The notes: generated from the letters alone by a model not told the origin. 64,000 nucleotides of DNA from Domibacillus enclensis (GCF_900156125.1 NZ_FTLX01000003.1:310001-374000), one strand, 5' to 3'; numbered from the stretch's first letter, positions 19,128 through 29,116 are shown. Program-made: numbers and translations.

Positions 19128-20795
19128 GTGAGCAAGAGAACAAACGAGTTAATTAAAATCATTCCGCTCGGTGGAGTTGGAGAGATCGGGAAAAACATGA
19201 CCGTCGTGGAAGTGGATCAGGATATTTTTGTGATCGATTCAGGCCTCATGTTTCCAGAAAACGAAATGCTGGGCATCGATATCGTTATTCCAGATGTTAC
19301 GTATTTGGAGGAAAATAAAGAACGAGTGAAAGGCATTTTTCTTACACACGGTCATGAAGACGCACTTGGATCGCTCGGATATGTACTGAAAAAAGTGCAG
19401 GCACCTGTGTATGGAACAAAATTAACGCTGGCGCTGGCTAAAATGCGCCTGCGGGAAGAAAATGTAAAAGAAGATGTGAAGTTTTACAACGTTCATTCAG
19501 AGTCAAAGCTTCGTTTTGATCATGCGGATGTCACGTTTTTCCGGACAACCCACAGCATTCCGGATTCGGTTGGCGTTGCGATTCATACGTCAGAAGGCGC
19601 GATTGTGCATACGGGCGAATTTAAATTTGACCAGAGTGCAAAAGGTCATTATGCGCCGGATATCGGCAAAATGGCTGCCCTTGGCAAGAACGGGGTATTT
19701 GCTCTGTTATCCGATTCAACTGAAGCGGAGCGTCCGGGTCATACAACATCTGAATCGGTCATTGCGACGCAGTTATCAGATGCCTTTCATTCCGCAAACG
19801 GCCGGATCATCGTGTCCTTGTTTGCGTCAAACTTAATTCGCATGCAGCAGGTTTTTGACGCCGCTTTTGAAAATGGCCGGAAAGTAGCCGTTAGCGGGAA
19901 AAGCATTCAGCGTGTGAACGACATTGCCATTCGTCTCGGCTACCTGCATGTAGAAGACGATATTTTAATCAACTTAAATGAAATCAGCAAGCATGCTGAT
20001 CACGAAGTCGTTATTTTGGCGACAGGTGTTCAAGGAGAGCCGATCGAAGCGCTGCAAAAAATGGCCAAGGGCACGAATCGCCATGTGAAAATTAAAGAAG
20101 GCGACACTGTGCTCATTACAGCAACACCGTCTGCCGGTCTTGAGCTGTTAATGGCGAAAACCGTCAATCTTCTTTACCGCGCCGGTGCGAATGTATTGAC
20201 GGGAAGCCGCCGTGTACATGTGTCCGGGCACGGGTCGCAGGAAGACTTGAAATTCATGCTGAACTTAATGAAGCCGAAATACTTCATTCCGATCCAAGGT
20301 GAATACCGTATGTTAAAAGCGCATGCCAAGCTTGCTCAAATGACCGGCATTCCACCGGAAAACACATACATTCCGGAAAAAGGCGATGTCATTGAATTCA
20401 AAAACGGACAAATGCGTCCAGCGGGCCGTGTCACAGCAGGGAACGTTTTGATTGACGGCATTGGTGTCGGCGATGTGGGCAATATTGTTCTTCGCGACCG
20501 CAAATTGCTGTCACAGGACGGTATTTTCACCGTTGTCATTACGCTGAGCAAAAAACAAAAACGGATTGTAGCAGGACCTGAAATTATTTCACGTGGATTT
20601 GTGTATGTACGTGAATCTGAAAAGCTAATTGAAGATTCCGTGAAGCTTGTCACCAGCATTGTTGAGAAAAATCTGGCTGGGGAAACATTCGAGTGGTCAG
20701 GCATCAAGCAGGACATTCGTGACCAGCTGAATTCATTCCTTCACGAAAAAACAAAACGCCGTCCGATGATTTTGCCGATTATCATGGAAGTATAA
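19128..20795 (+). CDS. rnjB: Ribonuclease J2-type protein (RNase J family, altered metal site)
   Basis: RNase J proteins are beta-lactamase/beta-CASP ribonucleases; in Bacillus J1 is the active 5'-3' exonuclease and J2 a weakly active partner. Position after dapA, length (555) and sequence identify J2. The metal motif reads H74-G-H76-E-D78-A79, with alanine where J1 has the ligand His79, and E164 stands where J1 has Asp164 in the TGDFKFD motif, so two metal ligands differ. The beta-CASP region and C-terminal domain (KRRPMILPIIMEV end) look complete. Start GTG 19128 lies 7 nt after AGGAGG; an overlapping ATG two bases earlier is out of frame. tepA, its usual downstream neighbour, is missing. 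Confidence 0.9.
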   Translation: MSKRTNELIKIIPLGGVGEIGKNMTVVEVDQDIFVIDSGLMFPENEMLGIDIVIPDVTYLEENKERVKGIFLTHGHEDALGSLGYVLKKVQAPVYGTKLTLALAKMRLREENVKEDVKFYNVHSESKLRFDHADVTFFRTTHSIPDSVGVAIHTSEGAIVHTGEFKFDQSAKGHYAPDIGKMAALGKNGVFALLSDSTEAERPGHTTSESVIATQLSDAFHSANGRIIVSLFASNLIRMQQVFDAAFENGRKVAVSGKSIQRVNDIAIRLGYLHVEDDILINLNEISKHADHEVVILATGVQGEPIEALQKMAKGTNRHVKIKEGDTVLITATPSAGLELLMAKTVNLLYRAGANVLTGSRRVHVSGHGSQEDLKFMLNLMKPKYFIPIQGEYRMLKAHAKLAQMTGIPPENTYIPEKGDVIEFKNGQMRPAGRVTAGNVLIDGIGVGDVGNIVLRDRKLLSQDGIFTVVITLSKKQKRIVAGPEIISRGFVYVRESEKLIEDSVKLVTSIVEKNLAGETFEWSGIKQDIRDQLNSFLHEKTKRRPMILPIIMEV

Positions 20796-20835
20796 TCGCT
20801 CATATGTTCTCGTTCCTTTATATGTGATATAATGT

Positions 20836-20861
20836 GAAAGCAGCCGGTATCGGCTGCTTTC
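20836..20861 (+). terminator. Hairpin between rnjB and spoIIIE
   Basis: GAAAGCAGCCG (20836-20846) and CGGCTGCTTTC (20851-20861) form a perfect 11-bp stem with a 4-nt loop. The following bases are only partly T-rich, so termination may be incomplete and some read-through into spoIIIE is likely. Confidence 0.6.
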
Positions 20862-20898
20862 AATTGTTTAAAGAACGAAAAGGTTAAGGTGGACAATA

Positions 20899-23175
20899 AT
20901 GGCACAAAAAAATCGAAAAAAACCGGTGCGACGCCGGACGAATAAAGAAAAAAAACGGGTCGATTCACTGAAGATACAAGGAGCTGGTGTCCTGCTGCTG
21001 GCTGTCACGGCGATCGGTCTTCTTGGAACAGGGGCTGCCGGGGAAATCATTAAAGGAGCCGCTTCTTTTTTCTTCGGTGCTCTTTATGCGGTGGGGTTAA
21101 TTGGTATCGCGGGAATGGCCACTTTCATGATCATTAAAAAAGAACGGCCGCCCATCTGGAAAAAGAAAATCACCGGACTGCTTTCTATTATCGCAAGTGT
21201 TCTTTTGCTGCTGCACATTCGATTGTTTGCCAATCCATCAGAAGGCGTGAACTACACAGCCCAAACCTGGCAGTTGTATAAACAAAATATCTCAGGCATA
21301 AGCAATGCGGACATCGGTGGAGGGATGGCTGGTGGAGCTCTGTTCCATTTCTTTTTCTTCCTGTTCGGCCGTCCGGGTACCTGGATTTTCATGGTGGTTT
21401 TGTTTGCACTGGGCGTTTTGCTGATTGGTGGAAAGCCGCTGATGGAAAAGCTGGTTCATGGATGTATAGGAGCAGGTGAAAAAGTTAAAGAAGTCTGGCA
21501 CGAAAAAAAGGACCAGTGGGCAGAAAGAAAAAAAGAGCACAACCGGAAAAAGCCTGCTGCTGAGAAAACAGCGATTCCTGTATCTGAGCCGGAATTTCCA
21601 GAGGAAGTAACGGAACAGGCGCCTGTCATCTCAAGCTTTGCTGAAAAAGCATATGCAGATGAGCCAGTGCACAAGTCGCCCAAAGAAACACAAGTGGAGA
21701 AGCAGGAAACAGAGGAGCCGGCGGTTTTATCTTTTACAGAAGAAGAAAACACCGATTATCAGCTGCCGCCTTTTTCTATTTTGCAAAAGCCGCAGCAAGC
21801 CGATCAAAGCAATGAAAAAAAACACATTCAAAAAAATGCTCAAAAGCTTGAAAAAACCTTTCAAAGCTTTGGTGTCAAAGCAAAGGTCGTTCAAATCCAT
21901 TTAGGTCCGGCCGTAACGAAGTATGAGGTACAGCCGGACACAGGTGTAAAAGTAAGCAAGATTGTCGGTTTAACAGACGACCTGGCTCTTGCTCTTGCCG
22001 CAAAGGATATTCGCATGGAAGCCCCTATTCCCGGAAAGTCGGCAATCGGCATTGAAGTGCCGAATGCAGAAGTGGCGATGGTCAGCTTTCGTGAGGTTAT
22101 TGAAGCAAAGCAGCATGAAAAAAAGGAATCCAAGCTTATGGCTGCTCTGGGCCGTGATATTACCGGGGAAGCCATTGCAGCTGAGCTAAACAAAATGCCG
22201 CATTTATTAGTTGCCGGCGCGACGGGCAGCGGAAAAAGTGTGTGCATTAACGGCATCATTACCAGCATTTTAATGAGAGCGAAGCCACATGAAGTGAAAA
22301 TGATGATGATTGACCCGAAAATGGTGGAATTAAATGTGTACAATGGCGTTCCTCATTTGCTCGCACCCGTCGTGACGGATGCCAAAAAAGCATCACAGGC
22401 GCTGAAAAAAGTCGTCGGTGAAATGGAACGGCGGTACGACCTGTTTTCTCATACAGGCACTCGTAATATTGAAGGCTATAACGGTCATGTAACGAAGCAC
22501 AATAACGAAACAGGGGAGAAGCAGCCCCACTTGCCGTATATCGTTGTCATTGTGGACGAGCTCGCCGATTTAATGATGGTCGCGTCCAATGATGTGGAGG
22601 ACTCGATCACGAGGCTTGCTCAAATGGCCCGCGCCGCAGGCATTCATTTAATTATTGCCACACAGCGTCCGTCGGTAGATGTCATCACCGGTGTCATCAA
22701 GGCGAATATTCCGTCCCGAATTGCCTTCTCTGTTTCGTCAGCGACAGATTCACGGACGATTCTGGATATGGGCGGAGCCGAAAAGCTGCTCGGACGCGGT
22801 GACATGCTGTTTTATCCGTCCGGAGCCGTCAAGCCAATCCGTGTACAAGGAGCATTTCTTTCAGATGAAGAAGTAGAAGATGTCGTGGATTTTGTGATTT
22901 CACAGCAAAAAGCACAGTATCAGGAAGAAATGATCCCGGAAGATATTCCAGAGACGACGGGCCAATCGGAGGACGAGCTTTATGACGAGGCTGTTCAGCT
23001 TATTTCAGAAATGCAAACCGCCTCCGTTTCGATGCTGCAAAGACGATTCCGGATCGGCTACAGCCGGGCTGCCCGGTTAATTGATGAAATGGAAATGAGA
23101 GGCGTCATTGGTCCGTACGAAGGCAGCAAGCCGCGGACCGTCCTTCTGCCAAAGCCGTCCGAGGATCAAGTGTAA
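20899..23175 (+). CDS. spoIIIE: DNA translocase SpoIIIE (FtsK family)
   Basis: Membrane-anchored ATP-driven DNA pump that moves the chromosome into the forespore and clears DNA from septa. Four membrane segments lie within residues 28-180; an acidic, Glu/Pro-rich linker follows (about 215-310); the motor has the alpha domain, Walker [14 protein letters not shown] near 441-453 and Walker [13 protein letters not shown]; the gamma domain that reads oriented DNA sequences (about 690-750) holds [21 protein letters not shown]. The 758 residues compare with about 787 in B. subtilis, the difference being in the linker. A sequence-similar paralogue (SftA) exists in Bacillus, but the membrane domain and place before ymfC favour SpoIIIE. 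Confidence 0.93.
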   Translation: MAQKNRKKPVRRRTNKEKKRVDSLKIQGAGVLLLAVTAIGLLGTGAAGEIIKGAASFFFGALYAVGLIGIAGMATFMIIKKERPPIWKKKITGLLSIIASVLLLLHIRLFANPSEGVNYTAQTWQLYKQNISGISNADIGGGMAGGALFHFFFFLFGRPGTWIFMVVLFALGVLLIGGKPLMEKLVHGCIGAGEKVKEVWHEKKDQWAERKKEHNRKKPAAEKTAIPVSEPEFPEEVTEQAPVISSFAEKAYADEPVHKSPKETQVEKQETEEPAVLSFTEEENTDYQLPPFSILQKPQQADQSNEKKHIQKNAQKLEKTFQSFGVKAKVVQIHLGPAVTKYEVQPDTGVKVSKIVGLTDDLALALAAKDIRMEAPIPGKSAIGIEVPNAEVAMVSFREVIEAKQHEKKESKLMAALGRDITGEAIAAELNKMPHLLVAGATGSGKSVCINGIITSILMRAKPHEVKMMMIDPKMVELNVYNGVPHLLAPVVTDAKKASQALKKVVGEMERRYDLFSHTGTRNIEGYNGHVTKHNNETGEKQPHLPYIVVIVDELADLMMVASNDVEDSITRLAQMARAAGIHLIIATQRPSVDVITGVIKANIPSRIAFSVSSATDSRTILDMGGAEKLLGRGDMLFYPSGAVKPIRVQGAFLSDEEVEDVVDFVISQQKAQYQEEMIPEDIPETTGQSEDELYDEAVQLISEMQTASVSMLQRRFRIGYSRAARLIDEMEMRGVIGPYEGSKPRTVLLPKPSEDQV

Positions 23176-23208
23176 ATGAGTAGGTCAAAAATGGTCTGAA
23201 AGCGAAAG

Positions 23209-23265
23209 AAGCCGAACGATTATGCGCAGCGTCATATGGACGATTGCAGTCGTTCGGCTTTTTCC
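23209..23265 (+). terminator. Intrinsic terminator of spoIIIE
   Basis: AGCCGAACG and CGTTCGGCT arms enclose a loop of about 30 nt that can pair further, followed by TTTTCC. The arms match those of the pnp terminator. The rest of the 353-bp gap up to ymfC is AT-rich and holds the cre site and palindrome listed next. Confidence 0.8.
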
Positions 23266-23328
23266 ATGTAAACAGCATGGAAGGACTCACCCGCTGAAAA
23301 TTTTTTTCACATATAATATTCACTTTTA

Positions 23329-23342
23329 TGTAAGCGCTTGCT
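23329..23342 (+). promoter_or_regulatory. CcpA cre site upstream of ymfC and the nucleoside importer
   Basis: TGTAAGCGCTTGCT matches the Bacillus cre consensus TGWAARCGYTWNCW at all 14 positions. A consensus -10 TATAAT sits just upstream (23312-23317) and another just downstream (23364-23369), neither with a good -35. It suggests that carbon catabolite control reaches ymfC and possibly nupNOPQ. Confidence 0.7.
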
Positions 23343-23480
23343 AATAGCTGATTGTTTTATCTGTATAATGATTCAGTTGTAAGAATATATAACAAGTTAA
23401 CTGTTTATTCGCTGAAATAACATCTTTTCAATTATTTAAAAAAATGATATGTTAAATGAAATTAGCGTAAATGTTAAACC

Positions 23481-23492
23481 TCAGAGGTCTGA
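23481..23492 (+). promoter_or_regulatory. Palindromic candidate operator for YmfC
   Basis: TCAGAGGTCTGA is an inverted repeat with perfect 5-bp arms around GG, 37 bp before the ymfC start. GntR regulators often bind such GGTC/TCTGA-centred palindromes and repress themselves. A related half-site (AGGTCAGACATCC) lies before nupO at about 25499. Confidence 0.4.
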
Positions 23493-23528
23493 TGTCTCAT
23501 GCGAATGAAAAGAAAAGGTGGTGATTTC

Positions 23529-24254
23529 ATGTCCATAAAACAGGATAACCGGCATTTGTACCTACAGGTGATTGACCGGTTGAAAAAAGACATCGAAGAA
23601 GGCATTTACAAAGAAAAAGAAAAGCTGCCTTCAGAATTTGAGCTGGCTAAACAGCTCGGCGTCAGCCGGGCAACGCTTCGAGAAGCACTTCGGATCTTAG
23701 AAGAAGAAAATGTCATTATCAGGCGGCATGGCGTGGGGACCTTTGTTCATTCAAAGCCGTTGTTTATGTCCGGGATTGAGCAGCTAATTAGCACGACGGA
23801 CATGATTGTGAACGCAGGAATGGAACCAGGCACCATTTTTCTTTCGTCCGCTGTGATGCAGGCGACAGAGGAGGATGCCCGTCGACTAGCGTGTGACAAA
23901 GACGCGGAACTAATGGTCATTGAACGAGTGCGAACAGCAAATGGAGCACCGGTTGTGTACTGTATTGATAAAATACCGAAAGCACTATTTCCGGGACAGT
24001 TTGACGCAGGTCAGGAGTCATTATTTACTTTATTCGATGAACAGGCGGTTCATCCCATTTCCCATGCTGTAGCAGACATTAAACCATACGGCTGGCATGA
24101 GGTGGTGTCTCCGATTCTTGAATGCGAACCTGAAACAGCTCTGCTTGCGCTCAAACAGCTCCATTACACCGAAAAGGATGTACCCGTGCTTTACTCGGTG
24201 AACTACTTTCGTTCGGACAAGTTTAGCTTTCACGTTCTGCGCAGACGCATGTAG
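23529..24254 (+). CDS. ymfC: GntR-family (HutC subfamily) transcriptional regulator YmfC
   Basis: A 241-residue repressor-type protein with an N-terminal winged helix (about 8-75: [41 protein letters not shown] read in pieces) and a C-terminal UTRA ligand domain ending in [21 protein letters not shown] 23529 follows AGGTGGTG by 5 nt; the longer frame from ATG 23499 lacks a ribosome site and adds non-family residues. The ligand is unknown to me. Its position 46 bp upstream of a nucleoside-binding lipoprotein gene and the palindrome before it suggest it controls the importer, perhaps in response to a nucleoside or sugar-phosphate. Confidence 0.9.
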   Translation: MSIKQDNRHLYLQVIDRLKKDIEEGIYKEKEKLPSEFELAKQLGVSRATLREALRILEEENVIIRRHGVGTFVHSKPLFMSGIEQLISTTDMIVNAGMEPGTIFLSSAVMQATEEDARRLACDKDAELMVIERVRTANGAPVVYCIDKIPKALFPGQFDAGQESLFTLFDEQAVHPISHAVADIKPYGWHEVVSPILECEPETALLALKQLHYTEKDVPVLYSVNYFRSDKFSFHVLRRRM

Positions 24255-24300
24255 GCCAAGCATTCACGTTAATTAAACAATTTTTAGGGGGCGTAAACAA

Positions 24301-25392
24301 ATGGAAAAACGTAAGTTTGGTTTTGCGATGTCCGTGGTTTTGGCAGCAGGCACGATTTTAGGCGCGTGTGGCGGCGGTGCAGAGGAAGAAACAACAGATA
24401 ACGCAGGCGGCAGCGGCGAAGAAACGGACAAGTTTACAGTAGCCATGGTCACCGATGTTGGCGGTGTGGATGATAAATCATTTAACCAATCAGCATGGGA
24501 AGGCCTTCAAGCGTTCGGTGAAGAAAATGGACTTGAAAAAGGCACAGACGGTTTTGATTATATTCAATCAAAAAGTGATGCCGATTACAAAACCAACTTA
24601 AATACAGCAGTGCGTAACGAATTCGATTTAACATACGGAATTGGCTACAAGCTGAAGCCAGCAATTGAAGAAGTCGCGAAACAGCGTACAGAAAGCAAAT
24701 TTGCGATTGTGGATGACGTTGTAGAAGGTCTTGATAACGTGACAAGCATTACGTTTAAAGAGCATGAAGGGTCATTCCTTGTCGGAGTGGTCGCAGGCCT
24801 TCAAACGACAACGAACAAAATCGGCTTTATCGGCGGGATTGAAAGTGATTTGATCAATAAATTCGCCGGCGGTTTTGAAGCAGGCGTGAAAGCAGTAAAT
24901 CCGGATGCCGATGTCACAATCGAATTTGCCGGTGCGTTTGACAAAGCGGATAAAGGCCAGCAAATGGCATCTGCTATGTATTCTTCAGGCATTGATATTA
25001 TCTATCATGCAGCTGGTGGTACAGGAAACGGTGTGTTTGCAGAAGCAAAAAGCTTGAAAGAAACAGATCCTGAAAAAGAAGTATGGGTGATCGGTGTTGA
25101 CCGTGACCAAGTCGAAGAAGGAAAAGTAACAGTAAACGGCGAAGAAATGAACGTAACGCTAACATCTATGGTGAAGCGTGTTGACCTTGCTGTACAGGAC
25201 GTGGCAACAAAAGCGATGAACGATGAATTCCCAGGCGGCGAAGTGATCGAATACGGTCTTGAAGCAGACGGTGTAAGCATTGCGCCTTCACAGGATAATT
25301 TGTCAGAAGAATCAATCGCAGCAGTTGAAGAATGGACAGAAAAAATTAAAAATGGTGAAGTTGAAGTACCAACTGCACCAAGCGGCAACTAA
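24301..25392 (+). CDS. nupN: BMP-family nucleoside-binding lipoprotein of an ABC importer
   Basis: Extracellular substrate-binding lipoprotein of the basic membrane protein (BMP/PnrA) family, whose members bind purine nucleosides. The signal peptide (residues 1-23) ends in a lipobox LGAC with the lipidated cysteine at 23, followed by a Gly/Glu-rich spacer. Family motifs are [19 protein letters not shown] near residue 52-70 and the GFIGG and [11 protein letters not shown] segments. The protein has 363 residues. It is followed by a hairpin and then the ATPase and two permease genes in the order of B. subtilis nupNOPQ, a guanosine importer, so the same role is likely; the exact substrate is inferred. 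Confidence 0.88.
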   Translation: MEKRKFGFAMSVVLAAGTILGACGGGAEEETTDNAGGSGEETDKFTVAMVTDVGGVDDKSFNQSAWEGLQAFGEENGLEKGTDGFDYIQSKSDADYKTNLNTAVRNEFDLTYGIGYKLKPAIEEVAKQRTESKFAIVDDVVEGLDNVTSITFKEHEGSFLVGVVAGLQTTTNKIGFIGGIESDLINKFAGGFEAGVKAVNPDADVTIEFAGAFDKADKGQQMASAMYSSGIDIIYHAAGGTGNGVFAEAKSLKETDPEKEVWVIGVDRDQVEEGKVTVNGEEMNVTLTSMVKRVDLAVQDVATKAMNDEFPGGEVIEYGLEADGVSIAPSQDNLSEESIAAVEEWTEKIKNGEVEVPTAPSGN

Positions 25393-25407
25393 TTGTTAAA
25401 TGCAGCA

Positions 25408-25435
25408 GTGCCGGTGTAAAAGCCGGCACGTCTTT
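25408..25435 (+). terminator. Hairpin between the lipoprotein and ATPase genes
   Basis: GTGCCGG (25408-25414) and CCGGCAC (25423-25429) form a 7-bp stem followed by a short T tract. A weaker GTACAG/CTGTAC stem lies 20 bp downstream. Such partial terminators commonly keep the binding protein in excess over the membrane components; the 160-bp gap holds no other gene. Confidence 0.5.
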
Positions 25436-25552
25436 AAAAATGACGGGAGTACAGAGAACCTGTACTGCCTTGATTTTTAAAAAAATTTTCGCGTGAAAGG
25501 TCAGACATCCTACAGGATCATCAAAACACCTTTAATAAAGGAGTGAGAACAA

Positions 25553-27079
25553 GTGGATTACGTTATTGAAATGCTCGGCATTCGAAAAGAATTTAACGGC
25601 TTTGTTGCCAATGATGATATTACGCTTCAGCTCGCCAAAGGAGAAATCCATGCATTGCTTGGTGAAAACGGGGCCGGTAAATCGACGCTCATGAATGTGC
25701 TGTTTGGCTTGTATCAGCCGGAAGCCGGTGTCATAAAGGTAAACGGGAAAGATGTGCACATTACCAACCCAAATATTGCAAACGATCTCGGCATCGGAAT
25801 GGTTCATCAGCACTTTATGCTCGTCGATACATTCACGGTAACAGAAAATATTGTCCTCGGGAATGAACCGAAAAAATTCGGAACCGTAAATATGAAGCAA
25901 GCAGAGCAAAAGGTTCGTGAACTCTCTGAGCAGTACGGGCTTGCGGTTGACCCATCGGCGAAAATTGCCGATATTTCAGTCGGCATGCAGCAGCGTGTCG
26001 AAATTTTAAAAACGCTGTACCGCGGAGCAGAAATTCTGATTTTTGACGAACCGACCGCTGTGCTGACACCGCAGGAAATTAAAGAGCTGATTCAAATTAT
26101 GCGTGCGCTAATTAAAGAAGGAAAGTCGATTATTCTCATTACGCATAAGCTAAAAGAAATTATGGAAGTGTGTGACCGTGTGACCGTTATACGTAAAGGA
26201 AAAGGGATTGGCACCGTCAATGTGACGGAAACGAATCCGAACCATTTAGCGAGTCTTATGGTCGGACGCGATGTCACGTTTACAACCGAAAAAAAAGAAG
26301 CGGTGCCCGCTGAAAATGTTCTTGAAATCCGGGGGTTATCTGTAAATGATTCACGCGGTGTCCAGGCTGTGCGTGAATTGAATCTGGACGTACGGGCAGG
26401 AGAAATTGTTGGGATTTGCGGCGTCGACGGCAATGGCCAGAGCGAACTAATTGAAGCGATTACAGGCTTGCGCAAGGTTTCGAATGGAACGGTTATGCTG
26501 AACGGGAAGAACATCACCTCGTTTAAGCCGAGAAAAGTAACAGAATCAGGTGTTGCCCACATTCCGCAGGATCGTCATAAGCATGGCCTTGTGCTTGATT
26601 ATCCGATCGGCGTCAATATGGTTCTTCAAACCTATTACCAAAAGCCATTTTCGAAATCAGGCATTATGAATTATAAGGAAGTGTACAAAAAAGCAGCCTC
26701 CTTGATTAAAGAGTTTGACGTGCGCACGCCATCTGAAACGACGCTGGCACGGGCTCTTTCAGGCGGAAACCAGCAAAAAGCCATTATCGGCCGTGAAATT
26801 GACCGTGACCCGGATTTGCTGATTGCCGCACAGCCAACACGCGGACTGGACGTAGGGGCGATTGAATTTATTCATCGCCGCTTGATTGAGCAGCGCGACA
26901 ACGGAAAAGCGGTGCTGCTTCTGTCGTTTGAGCTGGATGAAATTATGAATGTCTCTGACCGGATTGCCGTTATTTATGAAGGGCAAATTGTTGCGGTCGT
27001 CCAGCCGAAAGAAACAACGGAGCAAGAGCTTGGCCTCCTGATGGCGGGTTCTAAGAAAGGGGCGGGTGAGCGTGTCTAA
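25553..27079 (+). CDS. nupO: Nucleoside ABC transporter ATP-binding protein (two ABC domains)
   Basis: Double-length ATPase (508 residues) that powers the BMP-type importer on the cytoplasmic face. The first domain has an intact Walker A GENGAGKST, signature SVGMQQRVEI and Walker B LIFDEPTAVLTPQE. The second has a divergent Walker A (GVDGNGQSE), a good SGGNQQK signature and a Walker B with AQPTRGLD, where the catalytic glutamate is replaced; this asymmetry is normal for sugar/nucleoside importers of this class. GTG 25553 follows AAAGGAG by 9 nt. The 3' end overlaps the start of nupP. Confidence 0.92.
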   Translation: MDYVIEMLGIRKEFNGFVANDDITLQLAKGEIHALLGENGAGKSTLMNVLFGLYQPEAGVIKVNGKDVHITNPNIANDLGIGMVHQHFMLVDTFTVTENIVLGNEPKKFGTVNMKQAEQKVRELSEQYGLAVDPSAKIADISVGMQQRVEILKTLYRGAEILIFDEPTAVLTPQEIKELIQIMRALIKEGKSIILITHKLKEIMEVCDRVTVIRKGKGIGTVNVTETNPNHLASLMVGRDVTFTTEKKEAVPAENVLEIRGLSVNDSRGVQAVRELNLDVRAGEIVGICGVDGNGQSELIEAITGLRKVSNGTVMLNGKNITSFKPRKVTESGVAHIPQDRHKHGLVLDYPIGVNMVLQTYYQKPFSKSGIMNYKEVYKKAASLIKEFDVRTPSETTLARALSGGNQQKAIIGREIDRDPDLLIAAQPTRGLDVGAIEFIHRRLIEQRDNGKAVLLLSFELDEIMNVSDRIAVIYEGQIVAVVQPKETTEQELGLLMAGSKKGAGERV

Positions 27080-28121
27080 AAAATGGACTGTATTAGCAGT
27101 TCCTGTGATTTCCGTTCTGCTTGGCTTATTAGCTGGTGCGGTCATTATGCTTGTGAGCGGGAACAATCCAGCCGCAGGGTATATGGCCCTTTGGAACGGT
27201 GCATTCGGTGACACCTTTTACACAGGGGAAACACTCCGCCAAATGACGCCATACATCTTTGCGGGTCTGGCGGTTGCCTTTGCGTTTCGTACAGGGCTCT
27301 TCAATATCGGAGTGGAAGGTCAGCTGTTAGTTGGGTGGCTCGCATCTGTGTGGGTCGGGGTGGCCTTCACCGATCTTCCGAAAGTCATTCATTTGCCAAT
27401 GGCGATTGGAGCGGGTGCGTTAGCAGGTGCTTTGTGGGGATTCATTCCAGGATTTTTGAAAGCCAGGCTCCGTGTCCATGAAGTCATCGTGACCATTATG
27501 ATGAACTACACAGCGCTCCACGTCACAAACCATTTTATCCGCAACGTCATTAGTGATGGCTCGGATGCGACGGATGTGGTAAATGAAACGGCGAGTTTGC
27601 GTTCACCGTTTCTTGAAAATATAACGGATTTCTCTTCGCTTCATAACGGGCTTTACCTGGCAGTCCTAGCTGCTATCATCATGTGGTTTTTGCTTGAAAA
27701 AACGACGCTGGGCTACGAATTGCGCGCAGTTGGCTACAACCAGCATGCATCTGAATATGCAGGAATGAATGTCAACCGGAATATCGTTCTGTCAATGGTC
27801 ATTTCAGGTGCATTTGCCGGTATCGGCGGTTCGATGCAGGGGCTCGGAACGTTTGGCAATATGTTTATCAATTCCGGATTTTCAGGCATTGGATTTGATG
27901 GAATTGCTGTCGCTTTGCTTGGCGGCAATACAGCCATCGGTGTTGTGCTCGCAGCTCTTTTGTTTGGAGCGTTAAAGGTGGGATCGCTGAATATGCCGAT
28001 TGAATCCGGCGTGCCAAATGAACTGGTTGAAATCGTCATTGCGCTCATTATTTTCTTTGTCGCTTCAAGCTATATGATTACCTGGCTTTTAAGCCGCTTT
28101 AAAAAGAAGGAGGCGAAATAA
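27072..28121 (+). CDS. nupP: Nucleoside ABC transporter permease NupP
   Basis: Membrane permease of the branched-chain amino acid/ribose type permease family. About eight to ten hydrophobic segments are visible, the first at residues 8-30 (VISVLLGLLAGAVIMLVSG), with conserved GLFNIGVEGQLL near 75 and VHEVIVTIMMNY in the cytoplasmic coupling region. Start GTG 27072 overlaps the end of nupO by 8 bp and lies 9 nt after AAAGGGG; GTG 27066 is also in frame but too near. The protein has 349 residues. It pairs with nupQ to form the membrane channel. Confidence 0.91.
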   Translation: MSKKWTVLAVPVISVLLGLLAGAVIMLVSGNNPAAGYMALWNGAFGDTFYTGETLRQMTPYIFAGLAVAFAFRTGLFNIGVEGQLLVGWLASVWVGVAFTDLPKVIHLPMAIGAGALAGALWGFIPGFLKARLRVHEVIVTIMMNYTALHVTNHFIRNVISDGSDATDVVNETASLRSPFLENITDFSSLHNGLYLAVLAAIIMWFLLEKTTLGYELRAVGYNQHASEYAGMNVNRNIVLSMVISGAFAGIGGSMQGLGTFGNMFINSGFSGIGFDGIAVALLGGNTAIGVVLAALLFGALKVGSLNMPIESGVPNELVEIVIALIIFFVASSYMITWLLSRFKKKEAK

Positions 28122-29081
28122 ATGGATGCGTTAACGATTATCGCGTTAATTGTTTCTTCGTCCCTGTTCGCAGCAACCCCGCTTATTTTCACAGCGCTCG
28201 GCGGTGTTTTTTCGGAAAAGTCCGGCGTTGTTAATATCGGATTAGAAGGACTTATGATCATTGGAGCATTCACCGCGATCGTATTCAACTTAACGTTTGT
28301 CGATACGTTTGGCGATATGACACCGTGGGTTTCGCTTTTGGCAGCTATGCTGGCAGGCGGACTGCTGTCTCTTTTGCACGGCGTTGCGTCAATTGCATTT
28401 CGTGCTGACCAGGTTGTCAGCGGTGTCGCCATTAACTTTCTGGCGCTCGGTCTGTCTTTATTCCTAGTGAAACTCATTTACGATAAAGGCCAGACGGACA
28501 TGATCGACAGCCGGTTTATCCGGAAGGACATCCCGTTTTTAAGTGACATTCCGGTGATTGGCGATATTTTCTTCAGCAATATTGCAAGACCGACCATCTG
28601 GGCGTTTGTCATTGCGTTTGTTTCCTGGTTTGTGCTGTACAAAACGCCATTTGGCCTTCGTCTCCGCTCTGTTGGTGAGCATCCGATGGCGGCAGATACA
28701 ATGGGTGTCAATGTCGCGAAGATCCGCTATATTGCGGTTTTTCTTTCTGGTGTGCTCGGCGGTCTTGGCGGGGCGGTGTATGCTCAGTCGATTTCGCTTG
28801 ATTTCAGCCATTCGACGATTACCGGACAGGGCTTTATGGCACTGGCCGCGATGATCTTCGGTAAATGGCATCCGCTTGGCGCGATGGGAGCCGCGATTTT
28901 CTTCGGCTTTGCACAAAGCTTAAGCATTGTCGGCACCAGCATTCCGTTTTTAGAGAATGTGCCGGCTGTTTACTTGCTCATTGCGCCATACGTTTTAACC
29001 ATTTTAGCCCTTGCCGGATTTATTGGCCGGGCCGATGCACCAAAAGCATCAGGAACGCCGTATATTAAAGGCAGCCGGTAA
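28122..29081 (+). CDS. nupQ: Nucleoside ABC transporter permease NupQ
   Basis: Second membrane permease of the importer, 319 residues, highly hydrophobic throughout. Conserved segments are VFSEKSGVVNIGLEGLMIIGAF near the N-terminus and DQVVSGVAINFLALGLSLF; the late GQGFMALAAMIFGKWHPLGA segment is characteristic of this subfamily. The ATG directly abuts the nupP stop codon, so translation is coupled. The operon ends here at an intrinsic terminator. Together nupN-nupO-nupP-nupQ supply every component of a nucleoside importer. Confidence 0.91.
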   Translation: MDALTIIALIVSSSLFAATPLIFTALGGVFSEKSGVVNIGLEGLMIIGAFTAIVFNLTFVDTFGDMTPWVSLLAAMLAGGLLSLLHGVASIAFRADQVVSGVAINFLALGLSLFLVKLIYDKGQTDMIDSRFIRKDIPFLSDIPVIGDIFFSNIARPTIWAFVIAFVSWFVLYKTPFGLRLRSVGEHPMAADTMGVNVAKIRYIAVFLSGVLGGLGGAVYAQSISLDFSHSTITGQGFMALAAMIFGKWHPLGAMGAAIFFGFAQSLSIVGTSIPFLENVPAVYLLIAPYVLTILALAGFIGRADAPKASGTPYIKGSR

Positions 29082-29085
29082 AACA

Positions 29086-29116
29086 GGGATCCCGTGAAAG
29101 CGGGATTCTTTTTCTT
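29086..29116 (+). terminator. Intrinsic terminator of the nup operon
   Basis: GATCCCG (29088-29094) pairs with CGGGATT (29101-29107) across a 6-nt loop, with one G-T pair, then a long T-rich run. Confidence 0.75.

Noticed and set aside
23294-23309. CodY box upstream of ymfC
   Set aside because: Only one half of AATTTTCWGAAAATT is matched, by chance level in AT-rich DNA.
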